Shown piece by piece: positions 1 through 6,098 of a stretch of 7,862 nucleotides of DNA. The stretch covers positions 1 to 7,862 of the forward strand of contig CAJWTF010000163.1 in the NCBI GenBank assembly GCA_913046825.1, written 5' to 3'. The notes below the pieces were generated by a model. The model had not been told where the DNA came from. It ran no database searches and was given only the letters and a program-made list of their open reading frames with translations. Within the stretch, counting starts at the first letter, position 1. The number at the start of each line of letters is the position of its first letter. This DNA is from an uncultured Rickettsiales bacterium. Lineage in GTDB: Bacteria; Pseudomonadota; Alphaproteobacteria; UBA8366. The position numbers and the translations under genes were made by a program.

Positions 1-57
1 GAACTTGTGACCTCCGCCATGTCAAGACGGCGCTCTAACCAGCTGAGCTACGGACCC
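1..57 (-). tRNA. tRNA-Val(GAC), 3' part cut off by window edge
   Basis: Read on the minus strand from 57 down, the sequence starts GGGTCCG (5' acceptor strand), then T8 A9, a D-arm (AGCTCAGCTGGTTAGAGC) and an anticodon stem CCGTC/GGCGG (containing one G-U pair) around the loop TTGACAT. The anticodon is GAC, which reads valine GUC/GUU codons. It is followed by a short variable loop and the 5' side of the T-arm ending in GTTC. The rest of the T-arm, the 3' acceptor strand and the CCA end lie outside the window. It sits 42 bp downstream of the DMT permease stop codon on the same strand. An 8-bp palindrome TCCTAGGA (59-66) lies immediately upstream, with no assigned role. Confidence 0.93.
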
Positions 58-99
58 TTCCTAGGAGTGGCGGGGAAATAGCACCTATCGGCGGGCCGT

Positions 100-1005
100 T
101 CAAGTCTCAGATGTGGATGATCGTGAAATCGCGATCTGGCGTTCGCGCCACGCGATGTAGCTAACGCTCGCAATCACGATCGTGCCGCCGATCCACACGA
201 GATTGTCGACCGATTCTCCGAACAACAGGATGCCGATCAAAGTCGCCCAGATCAGACGGAAGAAATCGAATGGGGTGACGACATGAGTATCGCCGCGCTT
301 CAGCGCTTCCGCCATCAACACATGGCCGAGCGCGCCCGTCAGGCCGATCGCCACCAACCAGCCGTATTGCTCTAACGTCGGCCAAGTCCAATCGAAAGAC
401 GCGGCGATCAGCGTCGCCGGTGTCATCAACACATACATATAGGCGGTAATGGTCACGCTAGTATCCGTGCGTGACAATACCTTGATGACGATGATCGCGC
501 AGGCCCAGGCGACAGCGGAGCCGAGGACCAGTAATTCGCCGTAGCCAACGGTCGAGAAACCCGGTCGTAAAATTAACATTGTTCCAACGAAGCCCGCCAA
601 GATCGCTGACCAGCGCCGCACACTCACCCGTTCACCAAGGATAAATATCCCGATTAGAACCACGAAAATCGGCGTCGTGAAATGTAAAGCCGTGACGGTC
701 GCCAAGGGCACGATGGCGAGGCCGAGAAAGAACCCGAACGCGGAGAAAGTCTGAAACGTCGCCCGCAAAATATGCAGCCCAATCCGTTCCGTCCGGAAAA
801 TCGCCAGGCCCGAGCGCAACATCCACGGCAGAAAAAACAACACGGCAGTCGCGGTTCGGAAAAAGACGATCTCCAGGATCGACATCTCCGCCGCCAATGC
901 CTTTACCAACGAATGCTGCAGGATCATGACCAGGGTCGCGGCTACGATCAGCGCAATTCCAATCAAATTGGCGGAAAATTGCGGCGTCGACGATGAACCG
1001 GCCAT
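100..1005 (-). CDS. EamA/DMT-superfamily permease, ten predicted TM helices
   Basis: Inner-membrane drug/metabolite-type transporter of 301 residues, the usual size for the 10-TM EamA class. Two repeated halves are visible. The first ends with the hallmark ILGERVSVRRW...LRPG segment (about 122-149) and the second with LLFGESVDNLVWIGG (about 260-274). Hydrophobic stretches lie near residues 13-33, 43-62, 77-97, 101-121, 131-148, 154-175, 185-203, 214-233, 246-263 and 268-286. I chose the ATG at 1005 because a GAGGAG Shine-Dalgarno (1015-1020) lies 9 nt upstream. A GTG at 1029 would add eight residues but would place that ribosome site inside the gene. Such proteins typically export amino acids, nucleobases or other metabolites, and the substrate cannot be read here. 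It is divergent from the dioxygenase, which may hint at a shared substrate or regulator, but this is inference. Confidence 0.9.
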   Translation of the reverse strand: MAGSSSTPQFSANLIGIALIVAATLVMILQHSLVKALAAEMSILEIVFFRTATAVLFFLPWMLRSGLAIFRTERIGLHILRATFQTFSAFGFFLGLAIVPLATVTALHFTTPIFVVLIGIFILGERVSVRRWSAILAGFVGTMLILRPGFSTVGYGELLVLGSAVAWACAIIVIKVLSRTDTSVTITAYMYVLMTPATLIAASFDWTWPTLEQYGWLVAIGLTGALGHVLMAEALKRGDTHVVTPFDFFRLIWATLIGILLFGESVDNLVWIGGTIVIASVSYIAWRERQIAISRSSTSET

Positions 1006-1014
1006 GCTGCTTAT

Positions 1015-1020
1015 CTCCTC
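1015..1020 (-). promoter_or_regulatory. Shine-Dalgarno deciding the permease start
   Basis: The minus-strand hexamer GAGGAG is followed by nine bases and then the ATG at 1005-1003. It supports the internal ATG over the upstream GTG (1029), which has only a poorly spaced GGAGA in front of it. Confidence 0.6.
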
Positions 1021-1103
1021 GCGCTTCACTCTCCATCACAAGATCGCAGTGACAGCCACAATGAGGGTGCGCCGCAAAATATCCGGGACAAGCTGAACCA
1101 TCG

Positions 1104-1142
1104 TTTCTTCATCAACGTCGCGACGTATATCGCTTTCGAAAG
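1104..1142 (+). promoter_or_regulatory. Divergent promoter region with two palindromes
   Basis: The 161-bp gap between the permease (ATG 1005) and the dioxygenase (ATG 1167) must hold both promoters. It contains a perfect 12-bp palindrome ACGTCGCGACGT (1115-1126) and a perfect 10-bp palindrome CTTTCGAAAG (1133-1142), with centres 17 bp apart. The second overlaps a direct repeat CGAAAG-AGTA-CGAAAG (1137-1152) with a 10-bp period. A weak plus-strand promoter can be drawn as TTTCTT (1104-1109), 16-bp spacer, TATATC (1126-1131). The first palindrome would then fill the spacer, as an operator might. The promoter boxes are weak; the palindromes are seen directly, but their function is inferred. Confidence 0.35.
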
Positions 1143-1166
1143 AGTACGAAAGCAGGGAGCAAAACA

Positions 1167-2027
1167 ATGGCCCTAAAGATTGAACCCAGTTCAAAAGCAC
1201 TCGGCACCTTCATTTCCGGCATTGACCTTCGAGAGCCCGTTAATGAAGTGGCCACAGCAGAACTCCAGCGTATTTGGAATGAACATCCGGTCATGATCTT
1301 TCGTGGCCAAGAGCTGAGCGATGCCGATCTGCTCCGTTTCAGTGGTCGTTTCGGCGAATGCGACCAGGCTCCGGTCGGCGACGCGCTGCTCAACCGCGAC
1401 ATTCCACCCGAAATCACCGTGATCTCCAACGTGAAGCAAAACGGCGCGCTCATCGGATTCCTCGGAACCGGCGAGCTGATTTGGCATACCGACATGTCCT
1501 ATAATCCCGAACCCGCAATCGCGAGCGGCCTCTACGCACTCGACGTGACGAAGGGGGCAGGCGGAGAGACAAGCTACCTCAACATGTACGCGGCGTTCGA
1601 CGCCCTGCCGTCAGCGCTATTGGAGCGGATTAAGGATTGCTCTGCGATCCATGATTCTTCGTATACCAGTGCCGGCTCCTTGCGCACCGGTATGCCGGCG
1701 GTAATGGATGTCTCCAAGGCACCGGGGGCACATCACCGCCTATTGCGCACTCATCCAGCGACGGGGCGTACCGCGCTCTTCCTCGGCCGTCGTCCCAATG
1801 CCTATATCCTGGGGCTGCCTGTGGAAGAGAGCGAAGCCTTGCTCGACGAAATATGGGCCCACACCATGCAGGACCGTTTCGTCTATACCCACCGTTGGGA
1901 AAGAGGCGATCTCGTATTCTGGGACAATCGTTGTGTCATGCACCGCCGCGAAGCCTTCGACGACAGCGAGCGCCGTATCATGCACCGCACACAGCTGAAG
2001 GGCGAAGCGCCTTACTACACGGGTTAA
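1167..2027 (+). CDS. TauD/TfdA-family Fe(II)/2-oxoglutarate dioxygenase
   Basis: A 286-residue cytoplasmic oxygenase, close to the length of TauD (about 283). The family couples oxidation of 2-oxoglutarate to succinate and CO2 with hydroxylation of an organic substrate, often releasing sulfite, an aldehyde or a phenol. The iron triad is present: H107 and D109 in WHTDMSY, and H259 in CVMHRR. R270 and R274 follow H259 by 11 and 15 residues, the same spacing as the 2-oxoglutarate-binding arginines of TauD. The N-terminal ALGTFISGIDLREPV is typical of the family. The start is an ATG with GGGAG at 1154-1158, 8 nt upstream. The gene is divergent from the permease and ends 6 bp from the stop of the broken receiver gene. 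The substrate cannot be assigned, because family members act on taurine, sulfate esters, phenoxyacetates and others. I see no taurine transport or sulfonate genes nearby. Confidence 0.92.
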   Translation: MALKIEPSSKALGTFISGIDLREPVNEVATAELQRIWNEHPVMIFRGQELSDADLLRFSGRFGECDQAPVGDALLNRDIPPEITVISNVKQNGALIGFLGTGELIWHTDMSYNPEPAIASGLYALDVTKGAGGETSYLNMYAAFDALPSALLERIKDCSAIHDSSYTSAGSLRTGMPAVMDVSKAPGAHHRLLRTHPATGRTALFLGRRPNAYILGLPVEESEALLDEIWAHTMQDRFVYTHRWERGDLVFWDNRCVMHRREAFDDSERRIMHRTQLKGEAPYYTG

Positions 2028-2033
2028 GGCCGA

Positions 2034-2416
2034 TCAGGCCACTAGCATACGATCGACGACGTCAACCAACTCCGCCAACCTAAACAGCTTGGGCAAAACC
2101 GCGAGCCGCACAAAGTCGAATTCCGACTCCCGTTTAACTTCGCTCACGTATCCGGTCGCAAAAAGGATAGCGAGGTTTGGATGGTCACGCGCAACACAAC
2201 GCACAAGCGAAACACCATCGATCCCCGGCATACGGATATCCGAGAGCAGGAGATCCTACCCCCTAACGTTTTCAATGCATCGGCACCGTTGGACACCGCG
2301 TTGACGGTATGCGCCTGGCGAAGCAGCACGTGTGTGAGAAATTCACGCATGGCTTCATCATCTTCGACGATAAAAATTTTTGAAATTCTTTGGCTCAATA
2401 TCGTCGTATACGGCAA
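2034..2416 (-). pseudogene. Single-domain response regulator (receiver), frameshifted
   Basis: The minus strand encodes a CheY-like receiver split over two frames. The first part reads KIFIVEDDEAMREFL (acidic pocket E-D-D) and runs to about ALKTLGG. The second frame resumes with DLLLSDIRMPG, carrying the phospho-acceptor Asp in LSDIRMPG, then ILFATGY (switch Thr) and VLPKLF (conserved Lys), ending RMLVA and TGA at 2034-2036. The break lies near 2254-2262, within CCTACCCCC on the plus strand. It fits loss of one base (or gain of two); the second frame meets a TAG just before DLLLSD. The usual KPF after the active-site Lys is KLF. No output domain follows, so the ancestor was a stand-alone receiver of about 127 residues. 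The start is unclear: only TTG codons (2416, 2398) precede the VEDD motif, with no good ribosome site. It could also be a sequencing error in an intact gene. Confidence 0.8.
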
Positions 2417-2479
2417 CGCAAACGTTGGGGAGGTGTTTTTTCCGTTACTGCCGCCCTCTATAAGTCTTGCTCAGAACTC

Positions 2480-2507
2480 TTTACAAACAGTAAACACGGA
2501 ATATACG
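2480..2507 (+). promoter_or_regulatory. Candidate sigma-70-type promoter for the GNAT gene
   Basis: TTTACA (2480-2485), a 16-bp spacer and TATACG (2502-2507) lie in the relatively AT-rich gap between the receiver pseudogene and the acetyltransferase. Transcription would start near 2514, leaving a very short leader that still includes the GGAAG ribosome site at 2517-2521. This is a consensus match by eye only. Confidence 0.35.
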
Positions 2508-2527
2508 TCTCGTATTGGAAGCAAGAT

Positions 2528-3058
2528 ATGCCTGAAATTACCACCAAGGCGACCATTCAAGACGTGGAAGTACGCGACCATAAACGAATCGCCGATATTT
2601 ACGGCTACCACGTTCCTAACGGACTGGCGTCTTTCGAGAAACCGCCACCGGATGCGGCGGAAATCAGTCGCCGCTTCGATGTCGTGCACTCGCTCGACAT
2701 GCCCTATATCGTAGCGGAACTGGACAGCGACATTGTTGGATACGCTTTTTGCAGCTCTTATCGACCTCGCCCGGCCTATCGTTTTACCGTTGAAAACACG
2801 GTCTATGTCGATCACCACTTTCCCCGCCGTAGATTGGGGTACTTATTACTCGAGTCCTTAATCAAACGGATACAGTTTACGCCGGTGCGCCAAATGATCG
2901 CCGTCATCGGGGATAGCGATCAAGCCGCTTCCATCAAACTTCATGAAAGCCATGGGTTTTGCATGGTCGGCACGCTGAAAGGTACTGACTTTAAATTTGG
3001 TCGTTGGGTCGATACCGTGATCATGCGAAAGCCCAGGAATGGCATACCCCCTGCATAA
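2528..3058 (+). CDS. GNAT acetyltransferase, phosphinothricin-acetyltransferase-like
   Basis: A 176-residue cytoplasmic N-acetyltransferase using acetyl-CoA. It follows the PAT/Bar type over its whole length: YGYHVPNGLASFEKPPP (26-41), VENTVYV (88-94) with the Glu (E89) that PAT enzymes use in catalysis, AVIGDSDQAASIKLHESHGF (125-144) with the conserved His (H139), and GTLKGTDFKFGRW (148-160). PAT relatives acetylate phosphinothricin, methionine sulfoximine or other amino-group substrates. One oddity is the acetyl-CoA loop, which reads PRRRLGY (99-105): the first glycine of the usual R-x-G-x-G pattern is Arg102, while Gly104 is kept. The start is an ATG with GGAAG (2517-2521) 6 nt upstream; the frame is open back to 2390 but that extra part looks non-coding. 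It lies 22 bp upstream of the transglycosylase start, so the two are probably co-transcribed. The substrate is unknown. Confidence 0.88.
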   Translation: MPEITTKATIQDVEVRDHKRIADIYGYHVPNGLASFEKPPPDAAEISRRFDVVHSLDMPYIVAELDSDIVGYAFCSSYRPRPAYRFTVENTVYVDHHFPRRRLGYLLLESLIKRIQFTPVRQMIAVIGDSDQAASIKLHESHGFCMVGTLKGTDFKFGRWVDTVIMRKPRNGIPPA

Positions 3059-3067
3059 CTGTCTTCC

Positions 3068-3083
3068 AAAGGAGGACGAATTG
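3068..3083 (+). promoter_or_regulatory. Strong Shine-Dalgarno plus TTG start of the transglycosylase
   Basis: AAAGGAGG (3068-3075) is near-perfect and is followed by five bases and an in-frame TTG (3081-3083). The upstream ATG at 3039 in the same frame lies inside the acetyltransferase and would put this ribosome site inside the coding region. Confidence 0.7.
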
Positions 3084-3800
3084 GGTTGCACAGCATCTAG
3101 CAAATTGCGAACCTGGATGGTTGCGGCGGTCGTGTTCGCGGTGCTCTCCGTGTCACCGGCGGCGTCAAAACCACAGGATACCGCGGAATTGTGCCAACGC
3201 GCCACGGCCGGGCAAGAAGCGGCACACCGAATCCCTCGCAAACTCCTCTATGCCATCTCCATTGCCGAGTCCGGGCGGTGGGATAAAAATCGTCGGGAAA
3301 ATATTGCCTGGCCGTGGACGGTAACGTCCGGCGGCAAGGGGCGCTACTTGCCCACGAAACAAGCGGCAATCCGCGCCGTCCGCAAACTTAAGCGCCAAGG
3401 CGTGCGGAATATCGATATCGGTTGCATGCAGATTAACTTGAAATACCACCCGAAGGCGTTCAAGTCGCTCGGCGACGGATTTGATCCCACCAAGAACACC
3501 GCATACGCCGCCGAATTCCTGGTCGAGCTGCGCCAAGACAAACGGTCATGGGTGCAGGCGGTGAAGCACTATCATTCTGCGACGCGGGCGTTGCACAATC
3601 CCTATCGAGCCAAGGTCTATAAAATCTGGCGGGCTGAACGGCGAAAGACCAGGAATACACAAATCGCGCAGGAACGCTCGTTGCAGAAACGGAATGCCGC
3701 GCGCTTCGACCGTGCGCAACGATTACTCGCGGACAATCGCCTCTCAGCGCGTCAACAAAATTGGCTCGAAAAGAAAACACAGGCGCTTTTCAAAAAATAG
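3081..3800 (+). CDS. Secreted SLT-domain lytic transglycosylase
   Basis: A 239-residue periplasmic murein lyase that would cleave the MurNAc-GlcNAc bond of peptidoglycan to give 1,6-anhydro-MurNAc ends. With the TTG start the N-terminus is a good signal peptide: basic residues K8 and R10, hydrophobic core 12-24, and a likely cut near VSPA/AS (about residue 27). The SLT fold follows: AISIAESGR with catalytic Glu63, WPWT (77-80), IDIGCMQINLKYHP (111-124), AYAAEFLVELR (141-151) and AVKHYHS (160-166). The WPWT insertion and GCMQIN form are typical of alphaproteobacterial transglycosylases. The last 55 or so residues are very basic and helical-looking (from about WRAERRK to the end), beyond the catalytic domain, and could bind the cell wall. 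An ATG at 3039 would give 253 residues but leaves a poor signal peptide. The gene directly follows the GNAT gene. Confidence 0.88.
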   Translation: MGCTASSKLRTWMVAAVVFAVLSVSPAASKPQDTAELCQRATAGQEAAHRIPRKLLYAISIAESGRWDKNRRENIAWPWTVTSGGKGRYLPTKQAAIRAVRKLKRQGVRNIDIGCMQINLKYHPKAFKSLGDGFDPTKNTAYAAEFLVELRQDKRSWVQAVKHYHSATRALHNPYRAKVYKIWRAERRKTRNTQIAQERSLQKRNAARFDRAQRLLADNRLSARQQNWLEKKTQALFKK

Positions 3801-3829
3801 GCGCTGACGGTGTTAGATCACGCCTTTTT
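3792..3829. terminator. Bidirectional intrinsic terminator between convergent genes
   Basis: GGCG (3800-3803), a bulged C, TGA (3805-3807), a ten-base loop, then TCA (3818-3820) and CGCC (3821-3824) make a seven-pair stem. On the plus strand it is followed by TTTTT (3825-3829). On the minus strand the same stem is followed by TATTTTTT (complement of 3792-3799). It overlaps both stop codons, of the transglycosylase (TAG at 3800) and the CoA-transferase (TAA at 3813). The stem is short with one bulge, so its strength is uncertain. Confidence 0.6.
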
Positions 3830-5027
3830 CCTTCAACGCCGCAATCTCCGACGCCGACATACCGAGTAGGTCTCCGTAAATCGAATCGACACCGTTGCCG
3901 ATCGGCGGGCCCAAATATTTAACCCGGCCCGGCGTCTTCGACAATTTTGGGATCACCCCGGGAACGACGATCTCGCCTGCTTCCGGGTCCACAAAGCGCA
4001 GCAGATTTTCGCGCGCCTCGAATTGCGGATCCTCGAAGATATCGGCGACCGAGTTGATCGCCCCGCACGGCACGTCACCGTCGGTACACCTCTGCAAGAC
4101 CTCGGATTGCCGGTAGCTGCGGGTAAAATCTGTCACCAAGCCATCAACGGTCTCGCGCGATGCGATCCGCTGCGCCGTCGTCTGATACATATCGGACCCA
4201 GCAAGCTCGGGCTGTTCCATGACTTTTGCCAGTCGCTCGAACATGCGGTCCGACGTGCAAGCGATCGACACCCATTTGTCGTCTCCAGTCTGGAAATGCC
4301 CATGCGGGCAGGCGAGCTTCGTGCCCATCCCTTCGCGCTGTCGAACCGTGCCGTCCTTCGCGTAAGCGGGCACCATCTCATCAAGAAAGCGGAAAATCGA
4401 CTCGTAGAGCGCCATATCAATGACTTGGCCTTCGCCGGTCTGGTCGCGGCTCTTCAACGCAATCATGATGCCGACAGCGCCATATAGACCGGAGGTATAA
4501 TCCGCAAGCGAGGTCGAGCCTGGTGTCACGGGCGGGCCATCTGGCATGCCCGCCAGATGGGTCAAACCCCCGAAGGCTTGAGCGATACGCGCGAAACCAG
4601 GGCGTTGATTGTAGGGCCCAGTCTGGCCATAGCCTGAGACCCGCAAGAGCACGAGGCCCGGATTGATGGCATTGAGAACGTCCCACCCTAATCCCCATTT
4701 CTCCAATGTGCCTGGCCGGAAATTTTCGCACATGACGTCCGACACCTTGACCAATCGCTTGAGGATATCAGCTCCCTCTGGTTTGCGCAGGTCGAGGGTC
4801 ACAGAGGTTTTGTTCCGAGATTCCGTCATCCAAGCAAGCGTATCGCCATTCCGCGCCGTCTTCGTGCCGTAGTGCCGCCACGGATCGCCGCCCTGCGGGT
4901 TTTCCACCTTGATCACCTCGGCTCCGAATTCCGACATGATGGTAGAGGCGAAGGGTGCCGCCACGAAAGTCGCAATATCAAGAACGCGAACGCCCTCTAA
5001 AGGTAATTTGGTTGCAGTGTCGGCCAT
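3813..5027 (-). CDS. Family III (CaiB/BaiF) acyl-CoA transferase
   Basis: A 404-residue cytoplasmic enzyme that moves CoA between carboxylic acids; the usual family length is about 380-430. The N-terminal LPLEGVRVLDIATFVAAPFA (8-27) and FGAEVIKVENPQGGDPWR (34-51) are diagnostic. TSLADYTSG (172-180) contains Asp176 at the place of the catalytic Asp of formyl-CoA transferase (D169), which forms the acyl-aspartyl anhydride. ENFRPG (101-106) and SGYGQTGP (131-138) are also classic. The family is a homodimer of interlocked rings. Donor and acceptor cannot be read from the sequence; oxalate, carnitine, succinate, mesaconate and bile acids are known cases. The ATG at 5027 has GGAAAG 6 nt upstream. 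It follows dgcA on the same strand after 81 bp (5028-5108), which shows no terminator and only a weak candidate -10 (TATATC), so read-through from the dgcA operon is possible. Confidence 0.93.
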   Translation of the reverse strand: MADTATKLPLEGVRVLDIATFVAAPFASTIMSEFGAEVIKVENPQGGDPWRHYGTKTARNGDTLAWMTESRNKTSVTLDLRKPEGADILKRLVKVSDVMCENFRPGTLEKWGLGWDVLNAINPGLVLLRVSGYGQTGPYNQRPGFARIAQAFGGLTHLAGMPDGPPVTPGSTSLADYTSGLYGAVGIMIALKSRDQTGEGQVIDMALYESIFRFLDEMVPAYAKDGTVRQREGMGTKLACPHGHFQTGDDKWVSIACTSDRMFERLAKVMEQPELAGSDMYQTTAQRIASRETVDGLVTDFTRSYRQSEVLQRCTDGDVPCGAINSVADIFEDPQFEARENLLRFVDPEAGEIVVPGVIPKLSKTPGRVKYLGPPIGNGVDSIYGDLLGMSASEIAALKEKGVI

Positions 5028-5108
5028 GATCTACTTTCCGCTGCTAGCTGATGAATATGTGATATAGGCGGGCACCCGATAGCGGACAGCGCGATTGGCT
5101 CGGCTAGT

Positions 5109-6095
5109 TCATCCCCAAAGCGCCACTTCTGGCGGATGCACTCGACCGGCATCGTCATAGTGGAGCCCCGCATCCCGGTCGCGCGCCAAAAGGAGTGGTC
5201 CATCGAGGTCGACTACCAACGCCCCCTGTGCCACCAATACCCCCGGGGCCATCGACAAGGACGTCGCCACCATGCAACCCACCATCACATCCATCCCGAC
5301 ATCGAGCGCGGCTTGTCGGAGCTTCAAAGCCTCTGTCAGACCGCCGGTCTTATCGAGTTTGATGTTCACGACATCGTAGAGGTCGCGTAAACGCTCGAGA
5401 TCAGCACTGGTATGGCAGGATTCATCGGCGCAGAACGCTAGGGGGTGCGCCAAATCACCAAGCGCACCGTCGTCAGATGATGGCAAAGGCTGCTCAACAA
5501 GCTGCACATGTAGCTTTTTCAGTTCGATAGCGAAGCGTTCCACCATGCCAACCTCCCAACCTTCGTTGGCGTCGACGATGATCGGCGCCTCCGGCAGCAC
5601 TTTGCGGACGGCTCGGACCCGCTGTAAATCCCCTTCCCCCGTGAGTTTCATCTTAATTAGGGGCCTATGAGCGTTGCGTTGAGCGGCTGCGGCCATTGCC
5701 TCGGGTGACGCCACGCTCAGCGTATACGCAGTCGTAATGGGTTTCGGTTCCGGCAAGCCCGCCAACTGCCAAGCGCGCTTTCCCGCCCGTTTTGCCTCCA
5801 AATCCCAAAATGCGCAATCTATCGCATTTCGCGCGGCACCGGCGGACATGGCGTCTTGCAGGGACAATCGGTCGATCTGACCCGCTTGGATATCATCCCG
5901 CACGGCGTCAATTTCGGCAAGAGAGCTCTCCGGCGTCTCATCATATCGCGGATTGGGTTGTCCTTCGCCCCAAGCACGGATGCCGTCCTGCTCCAGCGCA
6001 CAGACAATGACCGGCGTCTCCGTTCGGCTGCCGCGCGAAATTGTGAAAACTTCACGAAGCGGCCAGGTTTCGGTGTAGGCGTTCAGCTGTCGCAT
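5109..6095 (-). CDS. dgcA: N-acetyl-D-glutamate racemase DgcA (enolase superfamily)
   Basis: A 328-residue member of the muconate-lactonizing/Ala-Glu epimerase branch of the enolase superfamily, which takes an alpha proton from carboxylates on a Mg site. The catalytic set is complete: KMK (K148, K150), Mg ligands D175 (IIVDANEGW), E201 (LVEQPLP) and D224 (FCADES), and the second lysine K246 (VNIKLDKTGG). The spacing matches the E. coli L-Ala-D/L-Glu epimerase (K151, D176, E202, D225, K247) almost exactly. VVDLDGPLLL near the C-terminus is typical of that group. Alone it would be called a dipeptide epimerase. The gene lies three bases after a DUF1611/DgcN gene, the arrangement of the D-glutamate pathway, so the substrate is more likely N-acetyl-D-glutamate, giving N-acetyl-L-glutamate. 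The ATG sits in TAGCGAATG with no clear ribosome site, which suggests translational coupling to dgcN. Confidence 0.85.
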   Translation of the reverse strand: MRQLNAYTETWPLREVFTISRGSRTETPVIVCALEQDGIRAWGEGQPNPRYDETPESSLAEIDAVRDDIQAGQIDRLSLQDAMSAGAARNAIDCAFWDLEAKRAGKRAWQLAGLPEPKPITTAYTLSVASPEAMAAAAQRNAHRPLIKMKLTGEGDLQRVRAVRKVLPEAPIIVDANEGWEVGMVERFAIELKKLHVQLVEQPLPSSDDGALGDLAHPLAFCADESCHTSADLERLRDLYDVVNIKLDKTGGLTEALKLRQAALDVGMDVMVGCMVATSLSMAPGVLVAQGALVVDLDGPLLLARDRDAGLHYDDAGRVHPPEVALWG

Positions 6096-6098
6096 TCG

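Noticed and set aside
1..66. tRNA gene as an integration site of a genomic island
   Set aside because: The tRNA 3' end, where attachment sites normally lie, is outside the window, and no integrase or repeat of the tRNA end is visible.
2025..2039. GGCC-GATCA-GGCC as a terminator between the dioxygenase and the receiver pseudogene
   Set aside because: The stem is only four pairs and there is no T-run.
2034..2231. 65-residue minus-strand ORF as an independent small protein
   Set aside because: Its first Met is the M of the receiver motif DIRMPG, so it is the second half of the frameshifted regulator.
2390..2527. N-terminal extension of the GNAT to an upstream ATG
   Set aside because: The 46 extra residues match nothing in the PAT family, cover the candidate promoter, and the internal ATG at 2528 has a well-spaced ribosome site.
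2181..2714. 177-residue plus-strand ORF spanning the receiver pseudogene and the start of the GNAT
   Set aside because: It overlaps two recognisable coding regions in other frames and shows no domain; its Ser/Arg/Thr-rich composition looks non-coding.
4023..4487. 154-residue plus-strand ORF opposite the CoA-transferase
   Set aside because: It lies wholly antisense to a well-supported gene, with no motif, ribosome site or operon context.
5028..5108. CGGGCACCCG hairpin as a terminator between dgcA and the CoA-transferase
   Set aside because: The loop would be only two bases and no T-run follows on either strand.
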